Origin: CATQHD01 sp965202675
Lineage (GTDB): Bacteria; Actinomycetota; Acidimicrobiia; Spongiisociales; Spongiisociaceae
NCBI GenBank assembly: GCA_965202675.1
Contig: OZ241842.1
Coordinates: 2,108,001-2,172,000 of the forward strand
DNA length: 64,000 nt
Reading direction: 5' to 3'
Shown here: positions 28,220-36,698 of the stretch, in pieces
Position numbering within the stretch: the stretch's first letter is position 1
Layout of the letters: the number at the start of each line of letters is the position of its first letter
Program-made: the position numbers and the translations under genes
Notes under the pieces: model-generated
Seen by the model: only the letters and a program-made list of their open reading frames with translations
Told to the model about the DNA's origin: nothing
Database searches by the model: none

Positions 28220-29458
28220 ATGCGGGATCGTCATCTGGAGCGGGTGATCCGCGATGCGCTGGGTTCATTCCGGGTGGTGATGATCCAGGGCGCCCGCCAG
28301 ACGGGCAAGACCACCCTGGCTCGGCGGATAGGCTCGTCCGGGACCTTCCTCGGGCTCGACGACGACGGGCTGTTACAGGCAGCCCGCGACGATCCGATCG
28401 GGCTCCTGGCCGAGATTCCCAGGCCCGTGGTGATAGACGAGGTGCAGCGGGCGGGCGACTCCTTGGTGCGAGCGATCAAGATGGCCGTGGACAGGGATCC
28501 GAAGCCGGGGGGATTCCTGCTGACCGGATCGGCCGACTTTCTGACCGTTCCCGTTATCAGCGAGTCCCTGGCCGGCCGGGTGGCGATATTCGAGCTGCAC
28601 CCTTTCTCACAGGGCGAGGTCGAGGGCCGTGAGGAGGGGTTGCTGGGTCGGTTGTTCCGGGAGCCCGATTCCCTGCGGTCTGTTTCGGCTTCCGCATTGC
28701 CCGCCTCGGAATACGCCCGCCGCGTCTGTACGGGCGGGTACCCCGAGCCTCTGGAAATGGATGACCGCAACCGCCGCCGATGGTTCGACGCCTATGTGAA
28801 CACGAGCGTTTCCCGCGACGTGGCCGAGATCACGGGGGCGCGCCGAACCCGGGAGATGCCCCGGCTTCTCCGGTCGCTGGCCGCCCGCACCGCCAATGAA
28901 CTGGTGGTGAGTGCGGTCCACAACGATATCGGCTTGGGCAGCATCAACACTACTTCCGACTACCTCGCCTACCTGGAGATGATCCGCCTCGTTGCGCTGC
29001 TGCCCGCCTGGTCCGCCAATCTGGGCGCCCGTGTGAAGCGCCGTCCCAAGGTCTACACATCAGACACCGGGCTCGCCGCTTCCCTCCTCGGAAAAGACCC
29101 GGTGGCGCTGGCCAGACCCACCGACCGGGCCCGCGGCCAGATGTTCGAGACCTTTGCCGTCAACGAGCTGCGCCGTCAGGCGGGCTGGTCGGACCTCGGG
29201 GTGGACTTCTTCCATTACCGGGACCGCAACGGCAGGGAGATCGACCTCGTTTGCGAAGCGCCCGACGGACGGGTCGCCGCCGTCGAGGTGAAGGCCTCCG
29301 CCACCGTCCGGCCCGGTCACGCCGCCCATATCGCCTGGTTGAGGGACAGGCTCGGCGACCGATTTACGGCGGGGGCGGTTTTCTACACCGGTTCCCTGTC
29401 ACTGCCCCTCGGCGACCGAATCTCGGCGCTGCCTTTATCGGCTCTCTGGGAGGCGTAG
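28220..29458 (+). CDS. AAA_14 ATPase with DUF4143 domain
   Basis: A 412-aa P-loop protein. The ATG at 28220 has GGGAGGGG about 7 bp upstream. Walker A is QGARQTGKTTLARRI and Walker B is PVVIDEVQRAGD, with sensor I in GFLLTGSADFL. The C-terminal DUF4143 region contains a nuclease-like core: GQMFETFAVNELRRQ, then FFHYRDRNGREIDLVCE and AAVEVKASATV (PD-(D/E)xK-like). Members are widespread, often mobile or defence-linked, with unclear function. It is divergent from the ATP-grasp operon. A good -35 box (TTGACA, 28133-28138) lies upstream, but the -10 is weak. Confidence 0.88.
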   Translation: MRDRHLERVIRDALGSFRVVMIQGARQTGKTTLARRIGSSGTFLGLDDDGLLQAARDDPIGLLAEIPRPVVIDEVQRAGDSLVRAIKMAVDRDPKPGGFLLTGSADFLTVPVISESLAGRVAIFELHPFSQGEVEGREEGLLGRLFREPDSLRSVSASALPASEYARRVCTGGYPEPLEMDDRNRRRWFDAYVNTSVSRDVAEITGARRTREMPRLLRSLAARTANELVVSAVHNDIGLGSINTTSDYLAYLEMIRLVALLPAWSANLGARVKRRPKVYTSDTGLAASLLGKDPVALARPTDRARGQMFETFAVNELRRQAGWSDLGVDFFHYRDRNGREIDLVCEAPDGRVAAVEVKASATVRPGHAAHIAWLRDRLGDRFTAGAVFYTGSLSLPLGDRISALPLSALWEA

Positions 29459-29502
29459 TCGGTCACGATGAACCTGCCGACAGCGTTGGCCCGACCCGAC
29501 TT

Positions 29503-31074
29503 CTACCAGCGGGTGCCTCGGCCGGTTACTTCTTCCACGGGCAGGGCGATGGGGTAGCGGCTGCGGATCCATTCGTCCTGTTCTCGGGTGATGTGGGACG
29601 GGAAGTGGTTGCGCATGACCTCGGTGACGTGTTTGCGGGCCCGTTCGGCGGCGTTGGATGCGCCCAGGTCTTTCCAGTCGTCGGGGCTGTTGCGGTCGCC
29701 GATCACCGGGTACAGGTATTCGCTCTGCATGAGCCGGAGGGTCTGCTCGCTGCCCAGGAAGTGGCCCGGTCCGGCGATGGTGTCGCGGATCACCTGAGCC
29801 GAGAGGGAGCCTTCGTCGATGTCCACGCCCCGGATGGTGCGTACCGCGGCGCCCAGCATGTCGTTGTCGATCGCCAGGGCTTCGAGCGAGCAGGCCAGCA
29901 GGGAGGCCAGCATCCCCGCCGACTCGTACACCACGTTGGCGCCCGCCAGGCCGGCCAGGACGGTGGTTATGCCCTTCTCGTAGCCGGCTTGGTTGTCGGG
30001 CAGTTTCGAGTCGGCCATTCCCGCCGCCACCCCGGAGGGAAGGCCCAGCCAGTTGACCACCTGGGCGGCGGCGGCGTTGAGCACCGCCGCCTCGCCCGAC
30101 CCGCCGCTCATGGCCCCGGTGCGCAGGTCCGACACGAACGGCCACAACCCCATCACGCACGGATGCCCGGGGCTGATCAGGTTGACGCTGGTGAGGCCGG
30201 CCAGGCATTCGGCCAGGGCTTGGACCAGCGACCCCCCCAAGGCGGCGGGCGAGGTGGCCCCGGCCTGCCCCGCCGACAGCAGGTTGATGGGCATCCCCGT
30301 GTGGATCTGGGCCGCCATGCACTCGGCGGATTCGTAGGCGAAGCGGAGGGGCGGCACCACGAAGGTGTTGTTGGCGCAGGCGAAGGGCCGCCGCCGGAAC
30401 TCGCCCTTCCCGCCCAGCACATGGTCGTACATATCCACCACCTCGTGGACGTGTTCGGGCCGGAAGAAGGAGGTCCCCTGGGGTTTGTCGGTGCCCATCA
30501 TCACCGCATAGGCCGTGTTGATGTCAACCTCGCGGGAGGATTCCACGTCCCTGGTAACCACGGTGCGCATGAAGATGTGGATGTGCTCCAGCGTGTCGAC
30601 CAGGCGGGCCGCGTCGTAGAGGTCGGCGGTGGTGGAGGGGCGGAACTCCCGGCTGCCGCAGTCCAGCATCAGCACCGCCGCCCCCGCCGTGCTGTAGTGG
30701 ACCCTGCGGTCGGACAGCTCGAGGCTCTTGTCCTCGTCCAGGCCGTGCCACACCCACGACTTGGCGGCGGTGCTCTCGATCACCCGCTCCACCACCGCCC
30801 GGGGATAATGAAGCCGCCCGCCGTCGTCCATGCGCCCCCCGGCCCCGGTTACCGCCTTGACGAACTCGGGGATCGGGTCGCCCATCCCCACCTCGTCGAT
30901 CAGCTCCAGGGCGGTGTCGTACACCCGCTGCATGTCGGACTCGGTGAGGGGGGCGAAGGCGCCGCCCTCCAGACCCGGGCGGACGGCGCGCTCGCCGGGC
31001 GCGGGGCCCGCCGCCCGGGCCGCCACCCTGGCGGCCCGCCCTCCGGCGCGTCTCCGGCGGGTCGCGTCAGCCAT
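29503..31074 (-). CDS. MttB-family methyltransferase (non-pyrrolysine; likely quaternary amine demethylation)
   Basis: A 523-aa COG5598/MttB superfamily protein. Recognisable blocks are LTESDMQRVYDTALELIDEVGMGDP, FRPSTTADLYDAARLVDTLEHIH, and the barrel segments INLLSAGQAGATSPAALGGSLVQALAE and GLPSGVAAGMADSKLPDNQAGYEKG. No in-frame amber codon is present, so this is not the pyrrolysine trimethylamine enzyme; non-Pyl homologues such as MtgB demethylate glycine betaine. No corrinoid protein or reactivase gene is in the window, so the methyl acceptor is uncertain. It starts 1 bp after the stop of the DMGDH-like gene, clearly the same operon. The 40-residue Arg/Ala-rich N-terminus is unusual. Confidence 0.85.
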   Translation of the reverse strand: MADATRRRRAGGRAARVAARAAGPAPGERAVRPGLEGGAFAPLTESDMQRVYDTALELIDEVGMGDPIPEFVKAVTGAGGRMDDGGRLHYPRAVVERVIESTAAKSWVWHGLDEDKSLELSDRRVHYSTAGAAVLMLDCGSREFRPSTTADLYDAARLVDTLEHIHIFMRTVVTRDVESSREVDINTAYAVMMGTDKPQGTSFFRPEHVHEVVDMYDHVLGGKGEFRRRPFACANNTFVVPPLRFAYESAECMAAQIHTGMPINLLSAGQAGATSPAALGGSLVQALAECLAGLTSVNLISPGHPCVMGLWPFVSDLRTGAMSGGSGEAAVLNAAAAQVVNWLGLPSGVAAGMADSKLPDNQAGYEKGITTVLAGLAGANVVYESAGMLASLLACSLEALAIDNDMLGAAVRTIRGVDIDEGSLSAQVIRDTIAGPGHFLGSEQTLRLMQSEYLYPVIGDRNSPDDWKDLGASNAAERARKHVTEVMRNHFPSHITREQDEWIRSRYPIALPVEEVTGRGTRW

Positions 31075-31075
31075 A

Positions 31076-33493
31076 TCAGGCCCGCAGCCGCTCGTTGCGC
31101 GGATCCCAGACCGCTTCGGCCAGCACGGTGGCCGTCCGGCGGCGGTTCATCACCTCCACCTCGAAGGTGCTGCCGGGCGCTTCCAGGGCCGGATCGACGT
31201 AGGCGAACAGGATGCTGCGGCCCACCGAGTGCGCCCAGGTCCCGCTGGTGGTGATGCCCATTATCCGGTCTCCGTCGTAGGCGGGTTCGTTGCCCAGGCA
31301 GTCGGCGTCGCCCTCGTCGAGCTCCGCATAGACCAGGACCATGGCGAGCGGTTCGGCCTGGTCGCGCCGGGCCAGGGCCGCCGCCCTGCCCTGGAAGTCC
31401 TTCCCGTAGTCGACGAAACGGCCCAGGCGGGCTTCTACCGGGGTTATCTCGGTGGTGAGCTCCGAACCGAACGCCTTGTAGGCCTTCTCGATCCGCATGA
31501 CGTTCATGGCCCGGCTTCCGAAGTCGACGATCCCGTGCGGGGCGCCCGCCTCCTGGACCGCCTCGTACACTTCCGCCAGCCGCTCCAGGGGCATGTGCAG
31601 CTCCCAGCCCAGCTCCCCGACGTAGGAGACCCGCAGGGCGAGGCAGGGGACGCCCGCCGCCTTGATCTCCCGTCCGGTCAGCCACGGGAAACCCTCGTTG
31701 GTGAGGTCGGCACCCGTCAGCCCGGCCAGGATTTCCCGGGAGCGGGGCCCGGTTACCGCCAGGATGCCGGTGCGGTCGGTTACGTCGGCCACCGCCGCGT
31801 CCTCCCCTTCCCGGATGTGGAAGGCCAGCCAGTCGTAATCGTGCTGTTGGCCGGTGATGGCCGAGTTCAGGTAGAAGCGGTCGGGGCCGAGGCGGGTGAT
31901 CGTCATCTCGGCCTCGATGCCGCCGAGGTCGGTGAGCATATGCACCAGCCGCATCCCCCCGTCCCGGGCGGGGAGCCGGTTGGCCGCCAACCGGTCGAGC
32001 AAAGCGCCCGCGTCGGCGCCGGTCACCTCGTACTTGGAGAAGGCGGTCAGGTCGGCCACCCCCGCCCGTTCCCGGACGGCCCTCACCTCGGCCCCCACCT
32101 CGTCGTGGGCCGAGGAGCGCCGGAACGAGTAGACCTCGGGGTCGGGGGAGAAATACATGGCCCGCTCCCAGCCCCACACCTCCTGCCAGCGGGCGCCCTT
32201 GGCGTCTAGTACGCCGTAGAGCGGGGTTTTCTTCATGGGCCGCCCCGCGTCCCGGTACTCGTTGGGCATCCGCACCTGGTACATCTCGTGGAACTCGTCG
32301 ATCGACCGCTCGTGGGTGTAGCGGCCGGGCGCATAGGGGCCGAAGCGGCGGGGGTCCATCGCGGCCACGTTGATCTCGGTCTGGCCGTGCACCATCCACT
32401 GCGCCAGGTACTTGCCCGCGCCGGGCCCCTGGGTGATCCCGATCGAGGCCCCGGCGCAGTACCAGTAGTTGCGCAGCCCGGGCGCCGGCCCCATCAGGTA
32501 ACCGGCGTCGGGGGTGTGGGTGATCGGCCCCGAGACGACCTGCTTGATGCCCGCCCCGGTGAAGCAGGGGAGCCGCTGGGCGGCCAGGTCCAGCCAGGGC
32601 AGAAGCCGGTCCAGCTCCACCGGGGTGAGGTGGAAGGTGAGATCCCAGTCGATGCCCCCCACGCCGTATTCCTTGGCGTCCGCCCGCTCGTAGGGTCCGA
32701 TGACGAGGCCGTCGTGTTCCTGGCGGTAGTAGCAGGAGGCCCGCGGATCGCGCACCACGGGGTGCTCGGTTTCCAGCGCCGCCACCTCTTCGATGCGCTC
32801 GGTTACCAGGTACTGGTGGATGACCGACTCGATGGGTACCTCCAAGCCCACCATGGCGCCCAGCTGGGGCGCGTACGACCCGGCCGCGTTCACTGCGTGC
32901 TCGGCCGTGATGCGGCCCTTCTCGGTGATTACCTCCCAGCGCCCGTCCGGGAGCTGATTCATATCGGTCACCCGGTTGCGGCGGCTGATCTCCGCCCCGA
33001 GCCGGCGGGCCCCGACCGCCATGGCGTTGGTGGCGGCGGAGGGGTCGGTCCAGCCGTCGCCCGGCGTCCAGAAACCCAGCTCGACGTCCGGTTCCACCTC
33101 TAGGAGGGGTGCCACCCCGGTGATCTCCGCCGGGCCGAGCAGATGGCATTCCACCCCGATCGAGCGGAGCATGCCCTTTACGTAGTAGAACCAGTCGACT
33201 TCGTTCCGGTTGCGGGCCAGGCGGACCGCCCCGCATCCGTGCCAGCCCGAATGCATGCCGGTTTCCTGCTCGATCACCTTGTACAGGTCGGCGGTGTCGC
33301 GATGGACCTTGGCCGTGTTGAGGTCGCCGATGAAGTGGGGGATCAGGCCGGCGGCGTGCCAGGTGGAACCGGAGGTCAGCTCGTCCTTCTCGATGAGGAT
33401 GGTGTCGGTCCACCCTTCATGCGCCAGGAAATACAGGAGCCCCACGCCCATGGCGCCCCCCCCGACGATCGCAACCTGCGCTTCTTCTCGCAT
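31076..33493 (-). CDS. Dimethylglycine/sarcosine dehydrogenase-like flavoprotein with GCV_T domain
   Basis: An 805-aa two-module enzyme. The N-terminal FAD oxidoreductase (residues 1 to about 400) has the dinucleotide motif GGGAMG (11-16) and a histidine at H46 in SGSTWHAAGL, the position used for covalent FAD in dimethylglycine dehydrogenase. The C-terminal part holds GCV_T and GCV_T-C folate-binding domains (ADLTAFSKYEVTGADA, VSYVGELGWELHMPLE, GSRAMNVMRIEKAYKAFGSEL). Such enzymes oxidatively demethylate dimethylglycine or sarcosine and hand the carbon to tetrahydrofolate as methylene-THF. It heads the operon with the MttB-family gene. Length is normal for the DMGDH group. Confidence 0.92.
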   Translation of the reverse strand: MREEAQVAIVGGGAMGVGLLYFLAHEGWTDTILIEKDELTSGSTWHAAGLIPHFIGDLNTAKVHRDTADLYKVIEQETGMHSGWHGCGAVRLARNRNEVDWFYYVKGMLRSIGVECHLLGPAEITGVAPLLEVEPDVELGFWTPGDGWTDPSAATNAMAVGARRLGAEISRRNRVTDMNQLPDGRWEVITEKGRITAEHAVNAAGSYAPQLGAMVGLEVPIESVIHQYLVTERIEEVAALETEHPVVRDPRASCYYRQEHDGLVIGPYERADAKEYGVGGIDWDLTFHLTPVELDRLLPWLDLAAQRLPCFTGAGIKQVVSGPITHTPDAGYLMGPAPGLRNYWYCAGASIGITQGPGAGKYLAQWMVHGQTEINVAAMDPRRFGPYAPGRYTHERSIDEFHEMYQVRMPNEYRDAGRPMKKTPLYGVLDAKGARWQEVWGWERAMYFSPDPEVYSFRRSSAHDEVGAEVRAVRERAGVADLTAFSKYEVTGADAGALLDRLAANRLPARDGGMRLVHMLTDLGGIEAEMTITRLGPDRFYLNSAITGQQHDYDWLAFHIREGEDAAVADVTDRTGILAVTGPRSREILAGLTGADLTNEGFPWLTGREIKAAGVPCLALRVSYVGELGWELHMPLERLAEVYEAVQEAGAPHGIVDFGSRAMNVMRIEKAYKAFGSELTTEITPVEARLGRFVDYGKDFQGRAAALARRDQAEPLAMVLVYAELDEGDADCLGNEPAYDGDRIMGITTSGTWAHSVGRSILFAYVDPALEAPGSTFEVEVMNRRRTATVLAEAVWDPRNERLRA

Positions 33494-33592
33494 ACGCCTT
33501 ACGAGATCCTTCCCGGAGCCTTCCGCTCCTCCCCCCTGGGGCGTAGGACGACTCCAGAATACACCAAGACGGCGGCCCCTTTGTTGAAAGGC

Positions 33593-33648
33593 GGGACCCC
33601 GTTAGATGGGGTCCCGGGAGCTAAATACGGAAGACGATGCGCCTTCCG
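33593..33648 (-). promoter_or_regulatory. Two adjacent strong hairpins upstream of the DMGDH-like operon
   Basis: First hairpin: GGGACCCC (33593-33600) and GGGGTCCC (33608-33615) with a 7-nt loop. Second: CGGAAG (33628-33633) and CTTCCG (33643-33648) with a 9-nt loop. They lie about 100-150 bp upstream of the operon start on its own strand. No U-run follows, so an mRNA leader structure is as likely as termination. I could not match a known riboswitch. Confidence 0.4.
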
Positions 33649-33785
33649 GCGTAATCATGCCATGACGGAGGCATAGCCTAAACCTGTCATGGCGATGTCA
33701 TAACACCATACTACAACCAACCTGCAGGGGGTGCAGGCAAACCGGACATGGCCGGGCCGCAGACCTCACCTGCCGCGCCCTCGGC

Positions 33786-33966
33786 AAATCACGGAATGAC
33801 AAAAAAATCCCGCCGGATCCCCCACAAGGGTATTGACTATGTCGCACCGATGCCGGATAATGAAGAAGCCGCAAGCACCTCCGGTCGGCTGGCGCCGCAG
33901 ACCGTGACAGGGATCATCTTCCGAACGCGACCCTGCCGGGTACTGACCGAACGCGTCCGGATCTCA
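33786..33966 (+). repeat. Copy 1, left part (A), of a ~435-bp inverted repeat element
   Basis: Matches the reverse complement of 37136-36956 at high identity by eye, starting at AAATCACGGAATGAC and ending just before an IS110-family insertion at CTCA. Contains a strong promoter-like sequence (33833-33861). Its continuation (part B) resumes at 35263 on the other side of the IS. Confidence 0.85.
33833..33861 (+). promoter_or_regulatory. Promoter-like sequence within repeat copy 1
   Basis: TTGACT (33833-33838), 17-bp spacer, GATAAT (33856-33861). Both hexamers and the spacing are conserved in the inverted copy at 37089-37061 although the spacer bases differ in places, which supports function. 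Confidence 0.65.
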
Positions 33967-33980
33967 GGTGAGCTCCTATG

Positions 33981-35021
33981 TCAAATGTTGGTGGTTTGGA
34001 GGTGGGTCCAGACCCGGTCGGAGATGCGCCGTTTCAGGATGCGGAGGGCTTCTCGTTTGGTTTTGCCTTGTTTGAGGAGCCGTTCGTAGAAGCATCGTCC
34101 CTCGGTGCCGGGCCGGGCGATCTGCGACAGCGCCGCGTAGTAGAGCGCCCGGTTGAGGCGGCGGTTCCCGCCTCGGTTGAGCCGATGCCGCACCACCCGT
34201 CCTGAGGACGCCTCGATGGGTGCGGTTCCGTTGGCCATGGCGAATTTGGCCTTGGTGGGGTACCGGCCGGGTTCGCCCGCCTCGGCGATGATCTCCGCGG
34301 CGGTGAGGGTCCCGATGCCGTGGATATCGGTCAGGGAAGTGTCGATCGCGTCCATGAGGCAGGCGATCTGGGCGTCGAGGTCCTGGACCTGGCGCAGCAG
34401 CTGCCGTATGTTCTTGATCCGGGATTTAGCTACCTGGGCTCTGGCGGTCGGGCATTTGGCGATCAGCCGGCTTACCCGGTTGAGGGCTTGGGGCGTGGCC
34501 AGACCGGATGAGCACAGTTTGTGGTATCCGGGCCGGATCTGGATCAGATCGGCGTGGAGGCGGTTGATCTCAGTGGTACGGGCTTCGACCAACTCCCGGC
34601 GGTAGAACACCAGAGACCGCAGGTCGTCGGTTGTTTCATCGCAGCGAGGCGCCGGGAGGTCGTCCTCGCGGGCGGCGACGCGGGCGATGGCCAGCGCGTC
34701 GAGCTGATCGGTTTTTTGGCGGGTGCGCTGCCCCCGGCGGGCTTGGGCGGTCATCTGTGGGGGAACCTCGACCGCGTTGACGCCTTCGGCGGCGAGCCGC
34801 AGCGCCAGGGGCCGTCCGTAGCCGCCGGATCCTTCGATCCCGACCCGGGCGACGTTGTGGCGTCGGAGCCATCCGATGGCTTTGTGGTGGCCTGGGGGGG
34901 TGTTGCCGAAGGTCCGGTGCTCAACGGGCCGTCCCGTCTGGTCGATCACGCAGGCCGCCAGGGTGTCTTTGTGGGAATCTATCCCGGCTACGGCCGCCGG
35001 CGCTCCGGCTGTGGTGGCCAT
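33981..35021 (-). CDS. IS110-family DEDD recombinase (transposase)
   Basis: A 346-aa protein with the N-terminal RuvC-like DEDD domain (AGIDSHKDT with D15, VGIEGSGGYGRPLA, QKTDQLDALAIAR) and the C-terminal Transposase_20 domain (IHGIGTLTAAEIIAEAGE, then FAMANGTAPIEASSGRVVRHRLNRGGNRRLNRALYY) with the expected serine in EASSG. The frame is intact and fills most of the element. Its N-terminus faces the non-coding end at 35022-35262. Confidence 0.95.
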   Translation of the reverse strand: MATTAGAPAAVAGIDSHKDTLAACVIDQTGRPVEHRTFGNTPPGHHKAIGWLRRHNVARVGIEGSGGYGRPLALRLAAEGVNAVEVPPQMTAQARRGQRTRQKTDQLDALAIARVAAREDDLPAPRCDETTDDLRSLVFYRRELVEARTTEINRLHADLIQIRPGYHKLCSSGLATPQALNRVSRLIAKCPTARAQVAKSRIKNIRQLLRQVQDLDAQIACLMDAIDTSLTDIHGIGTLTAAEIIAEAGEPGRYPTKAKFAMANGTAPIEASSGRVVRHRLNRGGNRRLNRALYYAALSQIARPGTEGRCFYERLLKQGKTKREALRILKRRISDRVWTHLQTTNI

Positions 35022-35262
35022 GGGTTATCCTTTCGTGTTGCCGGTTACGGTGGTAGGACCCGGTGGTGCGCATCCATGCGTAGGGAAAACCCGTACACGT
35101 GTGGGCAATCATGCTCCTATTAAGCGACATCCACAAGGGAACCCCGGTAGGGAGGCAGTCACCGAGAAAGCCACCGGATTTGCTCCAGCATGCTGGAGCA
35201 AATCCGGGGCAGGAGGCGTTGAGCCATCCCTACCAGGGCCTACCACCCTCCAGTAAAACACG
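35022..35262 (-). ncRNA. Candidate IS110 bridge RNA region (non-coding end of the element)
   Basis: In IS110 elements, a structured bridge RNA is transcribed from the non-coding end upstream of the recombinase gene and selects donor and target DNA. This 241-bp stretch lies in that position, has no open frame, and holds a perfect 34-bp palindrome (35174-35207). Assignment is by position and structure only; target and donor loops were not resolved. Confidence 0.5.
35174..35207. repeat. Perfect 34-bp palindrome
   Basis: Two 17-bp arms without a spacer; the left arm is CCGGATTTGCTCCAGCA and the right arm is its exact reverse complement. It would form an uninterrupted hairpin in RNA or a cruciform in DNA. 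It sits inside the non-coding end of the IS110-family element. Confidence 0.9.
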
Positions 35263-35500
35263 CACGGCGGCGGCGGGGGCCGGGCCCGCGAAGCGGGGCG
35301 AGGGGGCGGGGTTTTTCGCGTTCTTGCCGGGGGTCCGGGGGCAGAATAGGGGCTTGACCAGGCGGTTCGGAGGATGCACGGATAGGGGTGCCTTCACCGT
35401 TCCGTTGGCGGGCGCAGCGCCCCGCCGCCCCGTGCTCATCGGGCAGACCATCCAACAGTTGCTTGCGCCGGGACACTCCCGGCTCCCTATCCGCGCACGC
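35263..35500 (+). repeat. Copy 1, right part (B), of the ~435-bp inverted repeat element
   Basis: Matches the reverse complement of 36957-36699 in order and direction. Shared landmarks are the hairpin GGGCCCGCGAAGCGGGGC, the segment TTTTTCGCGTTCTTGCC, the hairpin GGCGGGCGCAGCGCCCCGCC, CATCCAACAG, and a terminal CCGGG...CCCGG hairpin. Parts A and B were contiguous before the IS110 insertion. No convincing protein frame spans it. Confidence 0.85.
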
Positions 35501-35702
35501 TCTTACCCGTTGGTGGGAGATGCTGAGCAGTTTGGCCGCTTCCCGCAGGGCAAGCCTTCGTTGCGGGCGGCTATGGCGAGCGTCGGCGGCGCTCGACCGG
35601 GGAGCCCTTCGGTAATGCTGATCGCCCGCCATGGCGGATCGTGGATGGATGGCGATGGCCTCGTATGTCATGATCTCCCCTGCCAGGCCCTTCGCGCCGT
35701 CC

Positions 35703-36629
35703 TTACGATGATAGATCGGGCAGCCTGGTCAGCAGGTATTGGGCGGCCATCAGGTCCAGGTGTCCGCCGCCGCCGTTCTTGAACAGGGTGATGTCGTCGT
35801 CGCTCGTCCGGCCTGCTGCGGCGCCTGACGCCAGCTGGTAATGGTCGCCGAGCACTTCCGTTTCGCTGATGACCCCGGTTTCCATCGGGATTTTGATCTC
35901 TCCGGTCTCGAAGGCCGACGGCCTCGAATCGACGAATATCCGGGACCGCGCCGCGGCCTCGTCGTCGGCTTCCCGCATATGCGGCAGGTAGGCCCCGACC
36001 AGATCGAGATGGGCGCCGGGGCGCAGCCACGCCCCTCTGATCAAGGGTTCGACCGTCATCGTGGCGCAGGACACGATGTCCGCCGATTCGACCGCCCCTC
36101 TCAGGTCGGCGGCCGCTTCCGCGGGCGGCTCGGTCAGTCGGGCGGCCAGGGCTTGCGCCCGCGCGAAAGTGCGGTTCCAGATCATGACCCGTTCGATGGA
36201 CGGGCAGGCGGCCAGGTGGGCGCGGATCAGATGCGGCGCCATGGCGCCTGCGCCGACCATCAGCAGACTGGAGGCTCCGGCCCGCGCCAGCCGCCGCGAT
36301 CCCAGGGCCGAGTCGCAGGCGGTTTTGAACCAGGTTATGGCGTTGCCGACGATGACCGCCCGTTCCTCGCCGGTAAGCGGATCGAAGACGACGTAGACGG
36401 TCTGGACGGAGGGCAGATCGGTGTTGCGGGGGAAGATGGTGGCCAGCTTGATTCCCAGACCCGTCCTGGGCGCCAGCCCGACCCGGGCCAGCAGGCCGTT
36501 CCCGGCCTGGTCGGCCAGGTACATGTCCTTTACCAGAGCCGGATCGGCGCGGTGGCAGTCGTCGAAGAAATCGATGAGGGGCCCGTACTCGAACAGGCTC
36601 AAGGCCTCTCGGTGGGACACGACCCGCAT
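35703..36629 (-). CDS. Ornithine cyclodeaminase / mu-crystallin family protein
   Basis: A 308-aa NAD(P)-dependent enzyme family that includes ornithine cyclodeaminase, alanine dehydrogenase and ketimine reductases. The N-terminal half has GLGIKLATIFPRNTDLPSVQTVYVVFDPLTGEERAVIVGNAIT, with the substrate-binding Lys in the GIKLA block. The Rossmann motif is VGAGAMAPH, and the C-terminal end is ITLFKNGGGGHLDLMAAQYL. Substrate is uncertain. The gene lies exactly between the two inverted copies of the ~435-bp element, which may have carried it in. Confidence 0.88.
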   Translation of the reverse strand: MRVVSHREALSLFEYGPLIDFFDDCHRADPALVKDMYLADQAGNGLLARVGLAPRTGLGIKLATIFPRNTDLPSVQTVYVVFDPLTGEERAVIVGNAITWFKTACDSALGSRRLARAGASSLLMVGAGAMAPHLIRAHLAACPSIERVMIWNRTFARAQALAARLTEPPAEAAADLRGAVESADIVSCATMTVEPLIRGAWLRPGAHLDLVGAYLPHMREADDEAAARSRIFVDSRPSAFETGEIKIPMETGVISETEVLGDHYQLASGAAAGRTSDDDITLFKNGGGGHLDLMAAQYLLTRLPDLSS

Positions 36630-36698
36630 GGTCGGCCACGCTAGCCGACCTTCTGTCCGGCGTCTCCTTCCCCGTCAGATGTCCGGGCCGTCTTATAC

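Larger units (their letters stand above)
33967..35262 (-). mobile_element. IS110-family element inserted into repeat copy 1
   Basis: Comparison with the uninterrupted copy at 36699-37136 defines the insertion. Similarity stops at CTCA (33963-33966) and resumes at CACGG (35263-35267), so the element is about 1.3 kb with CA at both junctions. No terminal inverted repeats are seen, as expected for IS110. The element holds one DEDD transposase gene and about 240 bp of non-coding DNA upstream of it. Confidence 0.8.

Noticed and set aside
35240..35671. Open frames over repeat part B and its inverted counterpart (36693-36953)
   Set aside because: The predicted peptides are Arg/Pro/Ala-rich, and the two copies carry indels that break any common frame, so protein coding is unlikely.
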